64,000 nt of DNA, taken from positions 1 to 64,000 of the forward strand of contig CACHJZ010000007.1 of NCBI GenBank assembly GCA_902580275.1, given 5' to 3'. The position numbers and the translations under genes are program-made. How positions within the stretch are numbered: the first letter of the stretch is position 1; each line of letters begins with the position of its first letter. The notes below the pieces were generated by a model. That model saw only the letters and a list, made by a program, of their open reading frames with translations. It was not told the DNA's origin and searched no databases. Positions 30,904 to 41,063 of this stretch are shown here, piece after piece. This stretch comes from an uncultured Pelagibacteraceae bacterium. GTDB taxonomy: Bacteria > Pseudomonadota > Alphaproteobacteria > Pelagibacterales > Pelagibacteraceae.

Positions 30904-32357
30904 TGTTAAACAGAAGCTATAAACAATTTAAGTTTCTACATCAAAATAAAATAAATCAAATTTTATATTTAGAAAAAAAATTAAATGATAATAATCAAAT
31001 ATTAAATCTTATTGATAATTTTTTAAATGAAAAAAATAGTTTTATATTTGAGTCAGTTGAAAAAGGTGCAAAAGGAAGATATACAATTTTTGGGAAAAAA
31101 CCTGATAAAATTTGGGAATTTAATAACGATAAATCTTTTAGAATTCAGAATAAAAAAAAAATTCCTATAAAAGGTAAACCAAAGAATATTATTGAAGATA
31201 TATTAGAAAATTTTAAATTTAAAACTCCGACAAAACTTCCTCCAATTTGCTCATTAATATCTGGATATTTTTCATACGATACAATCAGATACGTAGAAAA
31301 AATCCCAAATAACTGTAAAGATGATTTAAAAATGCCCGATGTAAGACTTCTAAGGCCAACAGTTTTAATAATACACGATAATCTAAAAAAGAAAATTTTT
31401 TACATAGTTAATGTGTTCAAAGACCAAAGTATCCAAAATTATAAAGAAAAGTACGACGATATTAAAAACCAAATTAACTTTATGATTCACCAATCTAAAT
31501 TAAGTTTTAACATCCCTTATAGATCCAAAAATAAGAAAAAAATAAAAGTAAATTCAAATACCACTAAATCTCAATATTTAAATATGGTAAAAAAGGCTAA
31601 AAAATTTATTGAGATTGGAGATATTTTTCAAGTTGTACTGAGTCAGAGATTTGAGGCAAAACTTACAAAAAAGCCTATAGATATTTACAAAAAACTTAGG
31701 ATATCAAATCCTTCACCTTTTATGTTTTTTTTTAACTTTAATGACTTTCAAATTATAGGTGCTAGCCCCGAAATTTTAGTTAGATTACGTAAAAACATAA
31801 TTACTATTAGACCAATTGCTGGGACACGCCCTAGAGGAAAAACAAAAAAACAAGATAATTTTTATAAAAAAGATCTTCTTAAAGATAAAAAAGAACTTGC
31901 TGAACATTTGATGTTGCTAGATTTAGGAAGAAATGATGTTGGTAAAGTAGCCAAAATTAATAGTGTGAAAGTAACAGAAAAATTTTTAATAGAAAAATAT
32001 TCACATGTTATGCATATTGTTTCAAATGTTGAAGGAAAACATAATAAAAGTCTCTCTAGATTAAATTCAATGTTAGCTGGATTTCCAGCTGGAACGGTTT
32101 CTGGTGCTCCAAAGATTAGAGCAATGGAAATAATTGATGAGTTAGAAAAATCAAAAAGAAAAGTATATGCAGGTGGTATTGGGTATTTTTCTTCAAATGG
32201 TGATTTTGATACTTGCATAGCTTTAAGAACAGCAGTCACAAAAAATAATAAATTTTATGTTCAGGCCGGTGCGGGAATAGTTGCTGACAGTAAACCAAAT
32301 AATGAATATGAAGAAACGGTTAATAAAGCAAAAGCATTAATTGGTGCATTAAAATAA
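30903..32357 (+). CDS. trpE: Anthranilate synthase component I
   Basis: Chorismate-binding motifs (PIAGTRPRG, GRNDVGKVA, AGFPAGTVSGAPKIRAMEII). Confidence 0.95.
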   Translation: MLNRSYKQFKFLHQNKINQILYLEKKLNDNNQILNLIDNFLNEKNSFIFESVEKGAKGRYTIFGKKPDKIWEFNNDKSFRIQNKKKIPIKGKPKNIIEDILENFKFKTPTKLPPICSLISGYFSYDTIRYVEKIPNNCKDDLKMPDVRLLRPTVLIIHDNLKKKIFYIVNVFKDQSIQNYKEKYDDIKNQINFMIHQSKLSFNIPYRSKNKKKIKVNSNTTKSQYLNMVKKAKKFIEIGDIFQVVLSQRFEAKLTKKPIDIYKKLRISNPSPFMFFFNFNDFQIIGASPEILVRLRKNIITIRPIAGTRPRGKTKKQDNFYKKDLLKDKKELAEHLMLLDLGRNDVGKVAKINSVKVTEKFLIEKYSHVMHIVSNVEGKHNKSLSRLNSMLAGFPAGTVSGAPKIRAMEIIDELEKSKRKVYAGGIGYFSSNGDFDTCIALRTAVTKNNKFYVQAGAGIVADSKPNNEYEETVNKAKALIGALK

Positions 32358-32929
32358 TGAAGATAATATTAATTGATAATTATGATAGCTTTACATTTAA
32401 CTTATTTCACTATTTATCATCTTTGAAAATTAATGTTGATGTAGTTAGAAATGATAAGATTAATGCAAATCAAATACTTAAAAAAAAATATAACTCTATA
32501 GTTATTTCGCCTGGTCCTGGTAATCCAAATCAAGCTGGAAATTGTATTAACATAGTTAAATCTCTTTATAAGAAAATTCCAATTTTTGGAGTATGTTTGG
32601 GTCATCAGATAATTGGTCAAGTATTTGGATCAAGGATAATTCAAGCAAAAAAGCTTATGCATGGAAAAACTAGTGAGATATTATCAAATAGAACAGGAGT
32701 TTTAAAAAATCTACCTAGAAAATTTGAAGCTACTAGATATCATAGTTTAATAATTGACAAAAAAACATTATCGAAAGATCTTTTAATAACCGCTGAAACT
32801 AAAGATGGGCTTATAATGGGTATTAAACATAAAGAATATAATGTGCATGGTGTACAATTTCATCCAGAAAGTATTAAAACTAAATTAGGAATTAAGATTT
32901 TAAAAAATTTTGTTAATTTTAAAAAATGA
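32357..32929 (+). CDS. trpG: Anthranilate synthase component II (glutamine amidotransferase)
   Basis: IDNYDSFTFNL, SPGPGNP, GVCLGHQ, GVQFHPES. Confidence 0.95.
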   Translation: MKIILIDNYDSFTFNLFHYLSSLKINVDVVRNDKINANQILKKKYNSIVISPGPGNPNQAGNCINIVKSLYKKIPIFGVCLGHQIIGQVFGSRIIQAKKLMHGKTSEILSNRTGVLKNLPRKFEATRYHSLIIDKKTLSKDLLITAETKDGLIMGIKHKEYNVHGVQFHPESIKTKLGIKILKNFVNFKK

Positions 32930-33921
32930 TGAAAAATTATATTGAAAAAATCAAAAAAAAACAGAGCTTGACATTTGAGGAAAGCAAGTCTGCTTTTGAA
33001 GTTTTAATGGAAGGCAAAGCTGAAGAAAATGAAATTTTTGATTTTTTAACCGGATTATCATCAAAGGGTGAGACATCTGAAGAAATTGCAGGTGGTGTTT
33101 CCGTATTAAGAAATAAATCTAAAAGAGTAAATGTAGAAAATTGCATAGATACTTGTGGCACAGGTGGTGATGGGAAAAATACTCTTAATATTTCAACAGC
33201 CTCAGCAATACTGCTAGCAAGTTTAAATGTAAAAGTAGCAAAACATGGAAATAAAGCAGTTTCATCTAAATGTGGATCAGGCGATGTATTGGAAGCTTTA
33301 AATATCAATATAAATCTTGAACCGAATAATGTTGAACAGCAAATAAATAAAAATAATTTTGGTTTTATGTTTGCGCCTAATTATCATAGTGCAATGAGAT
33401 TTGTGGGGCCAACAAGAAAAAAAATCGGAAAAAGAACAATATTTAATATGATTGGCCCATTGAGTAGCCCTGCATTAGTAAATAGACAGGTTGTGGGAGT
33501 TTTTGATAAAAAATTATTAAATATTTTTGCAAATGCTTTACTTAATCTAAAATTAAAGTTTGCTTGGATTGTTAATAGCGAGGATGGTTTAGATGAAATC
33601 TCACCATATGCAAAAACAAATATAGTCCAACTAAAGGATGGTAAAATTTCAGAAATTGTAATAGATCCTAATGATTTAAATGTAAATGCAGATAATTTCA
33701 AAAATCTTATTGGTCAGAATTCAAAATTTAACTCTGAAAAAATTATAGAAATATTTAAAGGCAAAGATAACGATTTCTCAAAAGCAGTATGTTTAAATGC
33801 AGCTGCTGGATTAATAGTTTCAGAAAAATATGAAGATTATGAAAAAGCTTACAACGCTGCTAGAGATTTTATCAAATCAGGTTCTGTACATGATCATTTA
33901 ACTAAAATACAAAATGGCTAA
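32926..33921 (+). CDS. trpD: Anthranilate phosphoribosyltransferase
   Basis: DTCGTGGDGKNTLNISTA, KHGNKAVSSKCGSGDVLEAL. Confidence 0.95.
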   Translation: MMKNYIEKIKKKQSLTFEESKSAFEVLMEGKAEENEIFDFLTGLSSKGETSEEIAGGVSVLRNKSKRVNVENCIDTCGTGGDGKNTLNISTASAILLASLNVKVAKHGNKAVSSKCGSGDVLEALNININLEPNNVEQQINKNNFGFMFAPNYHSAMRFVGPTRKKIGKRTIFNMIGPLSSPALVNRQVVGVFDKKLLNIFANALLNLKLKFAWIVNSEDGLDEISPYAKTNIVQLKDGKISEIVIDPNDLNVNADNFKNLIGQNSKFNSEKIIEIFKGKDNDFSKAVCLNAAAGLIVSEKYEDYEKAYNAARDFIKSGSVHDHLTKIQNG

Positions 33922-34705
33922 AAACATTCTTGAAAAAATAATTAAAAGAAAAATTGTTAATATAGAGAAATTAAAAAAAACTCTAGATCAAAATAATTTA
34001 AAAGATCTGATAGAAAAAAATACATCTTTTGTGGACTTTAAAAAAAAAATTAACCAGAATATTAAAAATAATAAAATTTCAATAATTGCTGAAATTAAAA
34101 AAGCAAGTCCTTCAGCTGGTGTTATTATTGAGGATTACAATCCTTTAGAAATAGCAAATATATATGATAAGAATAATGCAACATGTTTATCTGTCTTAAC
34201 TGAAGAAGAATTTTTTTTAGGCAAATTAGATCATATTAGTCAGATTAAACAAAAAATTAAACTGCCAATTCTTTGTAAGGATTTTTTTGTTGATAAATTT
34301 CAAATCCCTCTTGCTAAAAGTTATGGAGCAGATGCTGTATTAATTATTTTAGCTGGTGTAAAAGAAAATCTGGCTGAAGAATTATATAATGAGGCCCTCA
34401 AATACAAAATGTCAATCATCGTCGAGGTTCACACAGTAGATGAGGCCAAAAAAGCATTAAAATTTAAAGATGCTCTAATAGGTATTAACAACAGAAATCT
34501 TAAAACTCTTGAAACAAACATTAATACAACTTATGATATTCATAATGTTTTGATAAATCATAAAGGACCACTTATTTCTGAAAGTGGTATTAAAAGTAAA
34601 GAAGAGCTATTAGATTTAAAAAGCAAAACTTCAATTCAAACTTTTTTAATTGGTGAATCACTCTTAAAAAATTTGGAAGATAACTCAATTTTTTCAGTTC
34701 TTTAG
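33914..34705 (+). CDS. trpC: Indole-3-glycerol-phosphate synthase
   Basis: IAEIKKASPSAGVI, LCKDFFVDKFQI, IGINNRNL, SESGIKS. Confidence 0.95.
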   Translation: MAKNILEKIIKRKIVNIEKLKKTLDQNNLKDLIEKNTSFVDFKKKINQNIKNNKISIIAEIKKASPSAGVIIEDYNPLEIANIYDKNNATCLSVLTEEEFFLGKLDHISQIKQKIKLPILCKDFFVDKFQIPLAKSYGADAVLIILAGVKENLAEELYNEALKYKMSIIVEVHTVDEAKKALKFKDALIGINNRNLKTLETNINTTYDIHNVLINHKGPLISESGIKSKEELLDLKSKTSIQTFLIGESLLKNLEDNSIFSVL

Positions 34706-34754
34706 TCAAATAACTCTTTGTTTTCGTGGTTTTTTTACTATTGTTTAATTATAA

Positions 34755-34769
34755 GAACTTTTATAGAAC
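34755..34769. promoter_or_regulatory. LexA (SOS) box, GAAC-N7-GAAC (reverse complement GTTC-N7-GTTC)
   Basis: Exact match to the alphaproteobacterial LexA direct repeat, upstream of lexA. Confidence 0.75.
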
Positions 34770-34776
34770 ATTGTTT

Positions 34777-34791
34777 GTACGATATTTGTTC
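34777..34791. promoter_or_regulatory. Second, one-mismatch LexA box, GTAC-N7-GTTC
   Basis: One mismatch to GTTC-N7-GTTC, ends 2 nt before the lexA ATG. Confidence 0.45.
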
Positions 34792-34793
34792 TT

Positions 34794-35471
34794 ATGCTAA
34801 CTAAAAAACAAAAAAACTTATTACTTTTTATCAACAAGAAGTTGAGATCATCTGGAATTTCGCCGTCTTATGAGGAAATGAAGCAATCGTTAAATTTGAA
34901 GTCTAAATCGGGAATACATAGATTAATTAGCGCCTTAGAAGAAAGAGGCTTTATAAAAAGGCTTGCTCACAAAGCAAGAGCTTTAGAAGTTGTTAAATTG
35001 CCTGAAACTGCATCTGCAAATGATATTTATAATAGCTTTTCACCAAGTGTAATAAAAGGTGGATTAGATGAAACAGCAGACAAGACAAATGGCACAGAAA
35101 TCCCAGTTTTAGGTAAAATTGCTGCTGGAACCCCAGTCGAGGCAATTCAAAATGAAGTTGCCAGAATTCCATTACCAGAAAATATAGAGAAAAAAGGCGA
35201 ATATTTTGGATTGAAAGTTCAAGGAGATTCTATGATTGAGGCAGGAATTAATGATGGCGATACAGTTGTTATAAAAAAAACAGAAACAGCAGATAACGGA
35301 AAAATCGTAGTTGCTCTAATTGATGACCATGAAGCAATGCTTAAGAGAATAAGAAGAAAAGGCAAAACTATAGCTTTGGAAAGCGCAAATAGAAATTACG
35401 AGACTAAAATATTTGGTCCTGATAGAGTAAAAGTTCAGGGTGTGCTTGTATCTTTATATAGAAGTTTCTAA
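34794..35471 (+). CDS. lexA: LexA repressor
   Basis: N-terminal wHTH (MLTKKQKNLLLFINKKL), Ala-Gly cleavage region (GKIAAGTPVEA), GDSMIEAGINDGD Ser, KRI Lys catalytic region. Confidence 0.95.
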   Translation: MLTKKQKNLLLFINKKLRSSGISPSYEEMKQSLNLKSKSGIHRLISALEERGFIKRLAHKARALEVVKLPETASANDIYNSFSPSVIKGGLDETADKTNGTEIPVLGKIAAGTPVEAIQNEVARIPLPENIEKKGEYFGLKVQGDSMIEAGINDGDTVVIKKTETADNGKIVVALIDDHEAMLKRIRRKGKTIALESANRNYETKIFGPDRVKVQGVLVSLYRSF

Positions 35472-35493
35472 ATAAATAGTCTAAAAATCTTAA

Positions 35494-36891
35494 ATGTCAA
35501 AAGTAGCAACAAGATTTGCTCCATCTCCTACTGGTCCATTGCATATTGGAGGGGTCAGGACCGCCTTATTTAATTGGTTATATTCCAAAAATCAAAATGG
35601 TAAATTCTACTTAAGAGTAGAAGATACAGACAAAGAAAGATCTAAAGAAGAATATAAAGATCAAATAAAACAATCGCTTAAATGGATTGGCATAAATTAT
35701 GATGGGGAAGAATATATTCAATCAGAGAAAATGGAATATCATATTAAAATTGCAAATGAGCTTCTTAAAAATGGTCATGCATATAAATGTTATTGTTCAA
35801 GCGAAGAAATTGAGGAACAGAAAAAAAGAGCAAGACAAAAAAAAGTTCCTTATATTTATGATAGAAAATGGAGAGATAAAAAAGAATCTGATGCTCCAGA
35901 GGATATCAAGCCTGTTATAAGATTTAAAAGTAAGATTGATGGGACTTCAGTATTGAAAGATTTAGTTCAAGGTGATGTTGAAATTGAAAATAATACAATT
36001 GAGGATTTTATAATTTTAAGAAACGATGGAACTCCTACATATAATTTATCAGCATCTGTAGATGATCACCAAATGAATATGACACACATTATTAGAGGTG
36101 ATGACCATAAAATTAACACCTTCAAACAAATACAAATTTATCAAGCTTTGAAATGGGAGCTGCCCTCATTTGCTCACATACCATTGATACATACAATAGA
36201 TGGAAAGAAACTATCAAAACGAGATCAGGCTTCTACGTTAAATGATTACTCCAAGATTGGCATTATGCCTGATGCTCTTAGAAATTATCTTTTAAGATTA
36301 GGTTGGTCTTACAAAGATAAAGAAATATTTACATTAGACGAAAGTATAAAATTATTTAATTTAGAGGGTATCGGAAAATCTCCGTCTAAACTTGATATGA
36401 GTAGAATCTTGTCGATGAACGAGCACTATATCAAGAATATTGATGAGAATGATTTGTTCATTCAATTAATTGAATATTGCAAATTATATAAAAGTGAAAT
36501 TAAGCCTGATAAGAAAGAAAAGATCAGAAAATCACTAACTTTCCTGAAGAATAAAGCAAAAACTTTAGAAGATATATTTAATAATGGTCAATATATTATT
36601 AAAGATGAGGTTAATTTTAACAAGGATGATGACAAATTAATTGACGATAAAGCAAGAAAAGTAATTTCTGATTTTTATTCCCAATTTGAAAAAATAGATC
36701 AGCCTTCTCGAGAGATTTTAGAACCAATAATAAATGAGCTTATAAAATCCCATGACACAAATTTTAAGGGAGTAGGACAACCGTTAAGGATTGCTCTAAC
36801 TGGATCGAAGTTTGGACCTGGTATATATGATATTATTTTATCTTTAGGGAAAGAAGAAGTTCAAAAAAGATTAAGAGCTAAGATAGCTTGA
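35494..36891 (+). CDS. gltX: Glutamate--tRNA ligase
   Basis: FAPSPTGPLHIGGVRTALFNWL, KKLSKRDQAS. Confidence 0.95.
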   Translation: MSKVATRFAPSPTGPLHIGGVRTALFNWLYSKNQNGKFYLRVEDTDKERSKEEYKDQIKQSLKWIGINYDGEEYIQSEKMEYHIKIANELLKNGHAYKCYCSSEEIEEQKKRARQKKVPYIYDRKWRDKKESDAPEDIKPVIRFKSKIDGTSVLKDLVQGDVEIENNTIEDFIILRNDGTPTYNLSASVDDHQMNMTHIIRGDDHKINTFKQIQIYQALKWELPSFAHIPLIHTIDGKKLSKRDQASTLNDYSKIGIMPDALRNYLLRLGWSYKDKEIFTLDESIKLFNLEGIGKSPSKLDMSRILSMNEHYIKNIDENDLFIQLIEYCKLYKSEIKPDKKEKIRKSLTFLKNKAKTLEDIFNNGQYIIKDEVNFNKDDDKLIDDKARKVISDFYSQFEKIDQPSREILEPIINELIKSHDTNFKGVGQPLRIALTGSKFGPGIYDIILSLGKEEVQKRLRAKIA

Positions 36892-38007
36892 AACTACTGC
36901 TGAGGCTTCTAAAGATGATGATGTTTTAGATTTAATTTCATTTAACGTATTATTTACATCAAGGATTTGTTTTTTCATTACCTCTGGATTTTTTAAAAAA
37001 TATGCCACAGATCTAAAAATTTCTTTTGAATTACATTTTTTTTGAATTAATTCTGGAATTATCTCTTTTTGGTTAATTATATTAATTATATTTGCAAATT
37101 TTGTTTTTACCAAGGATTTTACAATCAAAAAATTAATAAAATTCATTTTATAAATTATAATAGATGGAACTTTTGCATTACAGATTTCAAGAGAAACGGT
37201 TCCAGATTTAGCCACTGCAAATACTGAGATTGATAGTATTTGTGATTTTATATTTTCTTCTGATATTACTTCAATATTATTAAAGTTTGTTTTTTTAATT
37301 TCATCTCTTATTAAATCTTTGTTTTGATCAGTTGCATGAAAAACAAAATTATATTCGGTAAAATTTTCATTCATCAATTTAATAAAATCTATTAAAATTG
37401 GTAAAAGAATATTTGTTTCAGAGGTTCGGCTTCCTGCAAATAAAGATATAATTTTTTTATTATCATCCATTATATTTGATAAACTTGTTTTAACATTTTC
37501 TTTATTTTCAAGTAAAGGATGACCAACGAAAGTGTTATTTATATTTTCTTTATCAAAGTAATTTTTTTCAAAATTGAATAATAATAAAACATGGTCTAAA
37601 AACTTTTTAAAATTTTTAACTCTTCCCTCTCTCCATACCCATACTTGTGGTGCAACATAATGTATTGTTTTAATATTAGGATTTATGCTTTTTACTTTTT
37701 CAGCAACCCTAAGAGTAAAATCTGGACTATCTACACTAAATAGAATATCAGGGTTAAATTCAATTATTTTTTTTACAGTTTCATTTATTTTGTTTCTGAT
37801 TTGAAATAAATTTAAGACAACACTCGTAAATCCAATATAGGTTATCTCTTTAAGATCATATATTGATTTGATCCCAAGTTTATTTAAGTGAGAACCTCCA
37901 ACACTTAAATATTCTATGTTTGAATGATTTTGTTGAAGATTAGCAACTACAGTAGATGCTAATTTATCTCCTGACGGTTCACCAGTTAATATAAAGATTT
38001 TTTTCAT
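36871..38007 (-). CDS. lpxB: Lipid-A-disaccharide synthase
   Basis: FILTGEPSGDKLAS, VAPQVWVWREGRVKN, FVGHPLLE. Confidence 0.93.
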   Translation of the reverse strand: MKKIFILTGEPSGDKLASTVVANLQQNHSNIEYLSVGGSHLNKLGIKSIYDLKEITYIGFTSVVLNLFQIRNKINETVKKIIEFNPDILFSVDSPDFTLRVAEKVKSINPNIKTIHYVAPQVWVWREGRVKNFKKFLDHVLLLFNFEKNYFDKENINNTFVGHPLLENKENVKTSLSNIMDDNKKIISLFAGSRTSETNILLPILIDFIKLMNENFTEYNFVFHATDQNKDLIRDEIKKTNFNNIEVISEENIKSQILSISVFAVAKSGTVSLEICNAKVPSIIIYKMNFINFLIVKSLVKTKFANIINIINQKEIIPELIQKKCNSKEIFRSVAYFLKNPEVMKKQILDVNNTLNEIKSKTSSSLEASAVVSSYLSS

Positions 38008-38798
38008 TTCACTGAGATAAACATATTATTTTTATTAGCAAAGCTAATACATTTATTTTTGTCTAAGAATATATGTTGTTTGCTTTTTACAACAATACCT
38101 TTTAATCCGGCTGCCTTACTTTGTTTAAAAGTTTTCAAACCAATGGTAGGTAAATCAACTCTTAAGTCTTGTTTTTTTTTTGGAAACTTAACTAGCACAC
38201 CATCATTTCGAAATTTTTTATTTTTACTTTTTTCGAGTAATTTTTTTGTTCCACCTTTTCCTTCTATAAAGACTATTTTTTTATTTCTCACTACTACACC
38301 TTGGCTATAATTGTAATGTTTTAAACTATTTAGCGTTTTAATGGCCTTCTTAATGTCTAATTGATCTTTATTATTGGGTCTAATATTTGAATAATTACCC
38401 TTTTTAAAGGTTAGCTCTGGATTAAATTTAAGTGAATTTTCAGTTTTTATCTTATTTTGAGCTAGTATTTTTATGATTTCTCTCAAAATTGCGGCATCCC
38501 CGAGCTTCGATGCTTTAATAATTCTTGGAATATAATAAATTCCTTTAATATCTAACTTTAACTTAGAAAAGTTTGGCTTGTTAACTCTGCCTGCAAATAA
38601 GACTTTTTTGCAATTATTTTCATTAAGAATTTTAATTATTTTTCCAAATTGACCTATGGATACTGAATAAGATCTACTGTCTTTTTTAAATTTCTTTGAT
38701 TTTGATAAATCTATTATTAAATAATTTATTTTTCTTTTCTTGATTGTTTTAAGTATTTTTTTTGGAAAATCCGTATCGCCAAAAATTAGTCCTATCAT
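38004..38798 (-). CDS. lpxI: UDP-2,3-diacylglucosamine pyrophosphatase LpxI
   Basis: LpxI (DUF1009) pattern; between lpxA and lpxB. Confidence 0.9.
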   Translation of the reverse strand: MIGLIFGDTDFPKKILKTIKKRKINYLIIDLSKSKKFKKDSRSYSVSIGQFGKIIKILNENNCKKVLFAGRVNKPNFSKLKLDIKGIYYIPRIIKASKLGDAAILREIIKILAQNKIKTENSLKFNPELTFKKGNYSNIRPNNKDQLDIKKAIKTLNSLKHYNYSQGVVVRNKKIVFIEGKGGTKKLLEKSKNKKFRNDGVLVKFPKKKQDLRVDLPTIGLKTFKQSKAAGLKGIVVKSKQHIFLDKNKCISFANKNNMFISVK

Positions 38799-38799
38799 C

Positions 38800-39576
38800 T
38801 TATGAAAATGGTGTGCAAATAGATCTTTTTTTATCCTTAATAATAAATTCTATTACCTCTTTTACTAATGGATTTTCGTGAAATGAGCCATTTAATTTAC
38901 TTATATTCTCATTGACTTTTTTGGTAGCAAAAATCTCCTTATACGCCTCGCTTAAACCTAAAATATCTTTATTTTCAAATTTTGCTCTTCTCAACCCTAT
39001 TAAATTTAAACCTTGTAATGAATTTCTGTTTCCTGTTGATAGTCCATAAGGAATAACATCGTGTAGAACTCCTGTCATTCCTCCAATCATTGCCATTTTA
39101 CCAATTCTTGTAAATTGTTGAACAGCAGAATTTCCACCTATAACTACATTATCTTCAATAATAGCATGACCTCCTAAAGGTACATTATTTGCTATAATTA
39201 CATTATTACCGACCTGGCAGTCATGAGCTATGTGAGATGAAATCATAAATAAACAATTATTTCCAATTATAGTTTTACCTCCACCACCAATTGTTCCAGG
39301 ATTTATAGTAACATATTCTCTTATTTTATTATTATCCCCGATAACTAAGCTTGTTTCTTCACCATTATATTTTAAGTCTTGCGGATCATTTATTGAAACA
39401 AATGGATAAATCTTGTTCCATTTTCCAATTTTAATATTTCCAGTAATGCTAACATGCGATTGAATTTCTGTATTCTCCCCGATTTCTACATTGGGACCTA
39501 TGACGGTATATGGGCCAATTTTAACACCCTCATGAATTCTTGCATCTTTATTGATTATGGCTGTTTTATCAATCAT
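38800..39576 (-). CDS. lpxA: UDP-N-acetylglucosamine acyltransferase
   Basis: Left-handed beta-helix hexapeptide repeats, IREYVTINPGT, AHDCQVGN. Confidence 0.95.
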   Translation of the reverse strand: MIDKTAIINKDARIHEGVKIGPYTVIGPNVEIGENTEIQSHVSITGNIKIGKWNKIYPFVSINDPQDLKYNGEETSLVIGDNNKIREYVTINPGTIGGGGKTIIGNNCLFMISSHIAHDCQVGNNVIIANNVPLGGHAIIEDNVVIGGNSAVQQFTRIGKMAMIGGMTGVLHDVIPYGLSTGNRNSLQGLNLIGLRRAKFENKDILGLSEAYKEIFATKKVNENISKLNGSFHENPLVKEVIEFIIKDKKRSICTPFS

Positions 39577-40550
39577 TTGTTTTCTCTTATAAAATTTTTT
39601 AAATCTTTCGCTGGATAACCCATTACTTTAGAATTATCAGGAATATTCCTTATAACACCGCTACCACCACCTATTTGTACATTGTTACCAATCTTAAGAT
39701 GACCTGAAATACCTGCCTGACCTCCGATCATAACATTATTTCCTAAAGTAGAACTTCCAGCAAAACCCACTTGTCCTGCAATAATACAATTCTCACCTAT
39801 TTTTACATTGTGAGCTATATGTATTTGATTATCTAAATATGTATTTTTTCCTATGATTGTGTTTGAAAGAGAACCTCTATCAATTGTAGATCCACAACCG
39901 ATTTCTACATTATCCTCAATTATTACAATACCTATTTGGGGATACCTTATATTTGAGACTTTGTTTGGAAAAAAACCAAATCCTTTTTTTCCAATCACGC
40001 AACCATCTAAAATATGAACGTTGTTTTTAATTAATGAATTTCTGATAATTACATTTGATCCAATTGAACAGTTATCACCTATTTTCACATTTTTTTCTAT
40101 GATTGAATTGTGGCCAATTAAACAGTTTTTACCAATTTTTACGTTCTCACCAATAAGAACATTTCTTCCTGATTTAACTTTATTTTTTAATTCTGTTTCA
40201 TTTATATCTCTAACGGTGTTATCATATTCGTCAATTATAGAATCTGGATAAAAAATTTTTGTTATTTTAGCAGTATCTAATAAAACGTTTTCCGAAATTA
40301 TAGCCTTACAGTTTTTTGGTAAAAATGATTTAAAATTTTCTGTTGTTAAACAGTAAGAAGCTTTAGTTTTTCTTGCAAGATCTGAATATTTTTTTGAGTG
40401 AAAAAAAGTTATTTCATTTTTTTGTGACGAATTAATATCTTTAATATCAGTGATTAAATCATTGGATAAATTGATGTTATTCAAATTAATTGTCTTAAGC
40501 AAAAAATTTATATTATGAGGACCTGTTTTTTTAAAAAAAGGATTGACCAT
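39573..40550 (-). CDS. lpxD: UDP-3-O-acylglucosamine N-acyltransferase
   Basis: Hexapeptide repeats, DNQIHIAHNVKIGENCIIAGQVGFAGS. Confidence 0.94.
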   Translation of the reverse strand: MVNPFFKKTGPHNINFLLKTINLNNINLSNDLITDIKDINSSQKNEITFFHSKKYSDLARKTKASYCLTTENFKSFLPKNCKAIISENVLLDTAKITKIFYPDSIIDEYDNTVRDINETELKNKVKSGRNVLIGENVKIGKNCLIGHNSIIEKNVKIGDNCSIGSNVIIRNSLIKNNVHILDGCVIGKKGFGFFPNKVSNIRYPQIGIVIIEDNVEIGCGSTIDRGSLSNTIIGKNTYLDNQIHIAHNVKIGENCIIAGQVGFAGSSTLGNNVMIGGQAGISGHLKIGNNVQIGGGSGVIRNIPDNSKVMGYPAKDLKNFIRENK

Positions 40551-40604
40551 TAATTAGTTTAATATCAAAACATATTTTAAATAGTTATCAAGATTTATTG
40601 CTAA

Positions 40605-41063
40605 TTATTTCCTATCAACAATAGTAGCAGACCACTGAGCATCAGCCATTTTTTTTCCATCTACAAATGCTTCCCCTTTATATTTCCATACTCTCCCATG
40701 TGATCTGATTGCCTCTATTTGTAACTCAAGTCTACAATCAGGAATAACTGGATTTCTAAATCTCGCTTTTTCAACACTCATTAAAAAAACTAATTTATTT
40801 TCATAAGTAGATTTATCAATACCATGTGCTGTTAGAGCAGCTGCTGCTTGACCAAAAGCTTCAACTATTAAAACACCTGGCATCACAGGTTGACCTGGAA
40901 AATGACCTTGCACATAGAAGCTATTTTTTTTAACGTTTACAATTGCTTTTGCTGATTTCAATTTTTCAATATTTTGCAACTCATCAATAAGTAACATTGG
41001 TTCTCTATGTGGTAAAAGATCAATGATTTCTTTTTTTGATAGTTTAAGTGCCATATTAATCAA
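40605..41063 (-). CDS. fabZ: 3-hydroxyacyl-ACP dehydratase
   Basis: LLPHREPMLLID, GHFPGQPVMPGVLIVEA. Confidence 0.95.
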   Translation of the reverse strand: MINMALKLSKKEIIDLLPHREPMLLIDELQNIEKLKSAKAIVNVKKNSFYVQGHFPGQPVMPGVLIVEAFGQAAAALTAHGIDKSTYENKLVFLMSVEKARFRNPVIPDCRLELQIEAIRSHGRVWKYKGEAFVDGKKMADAQWSATIVDRK

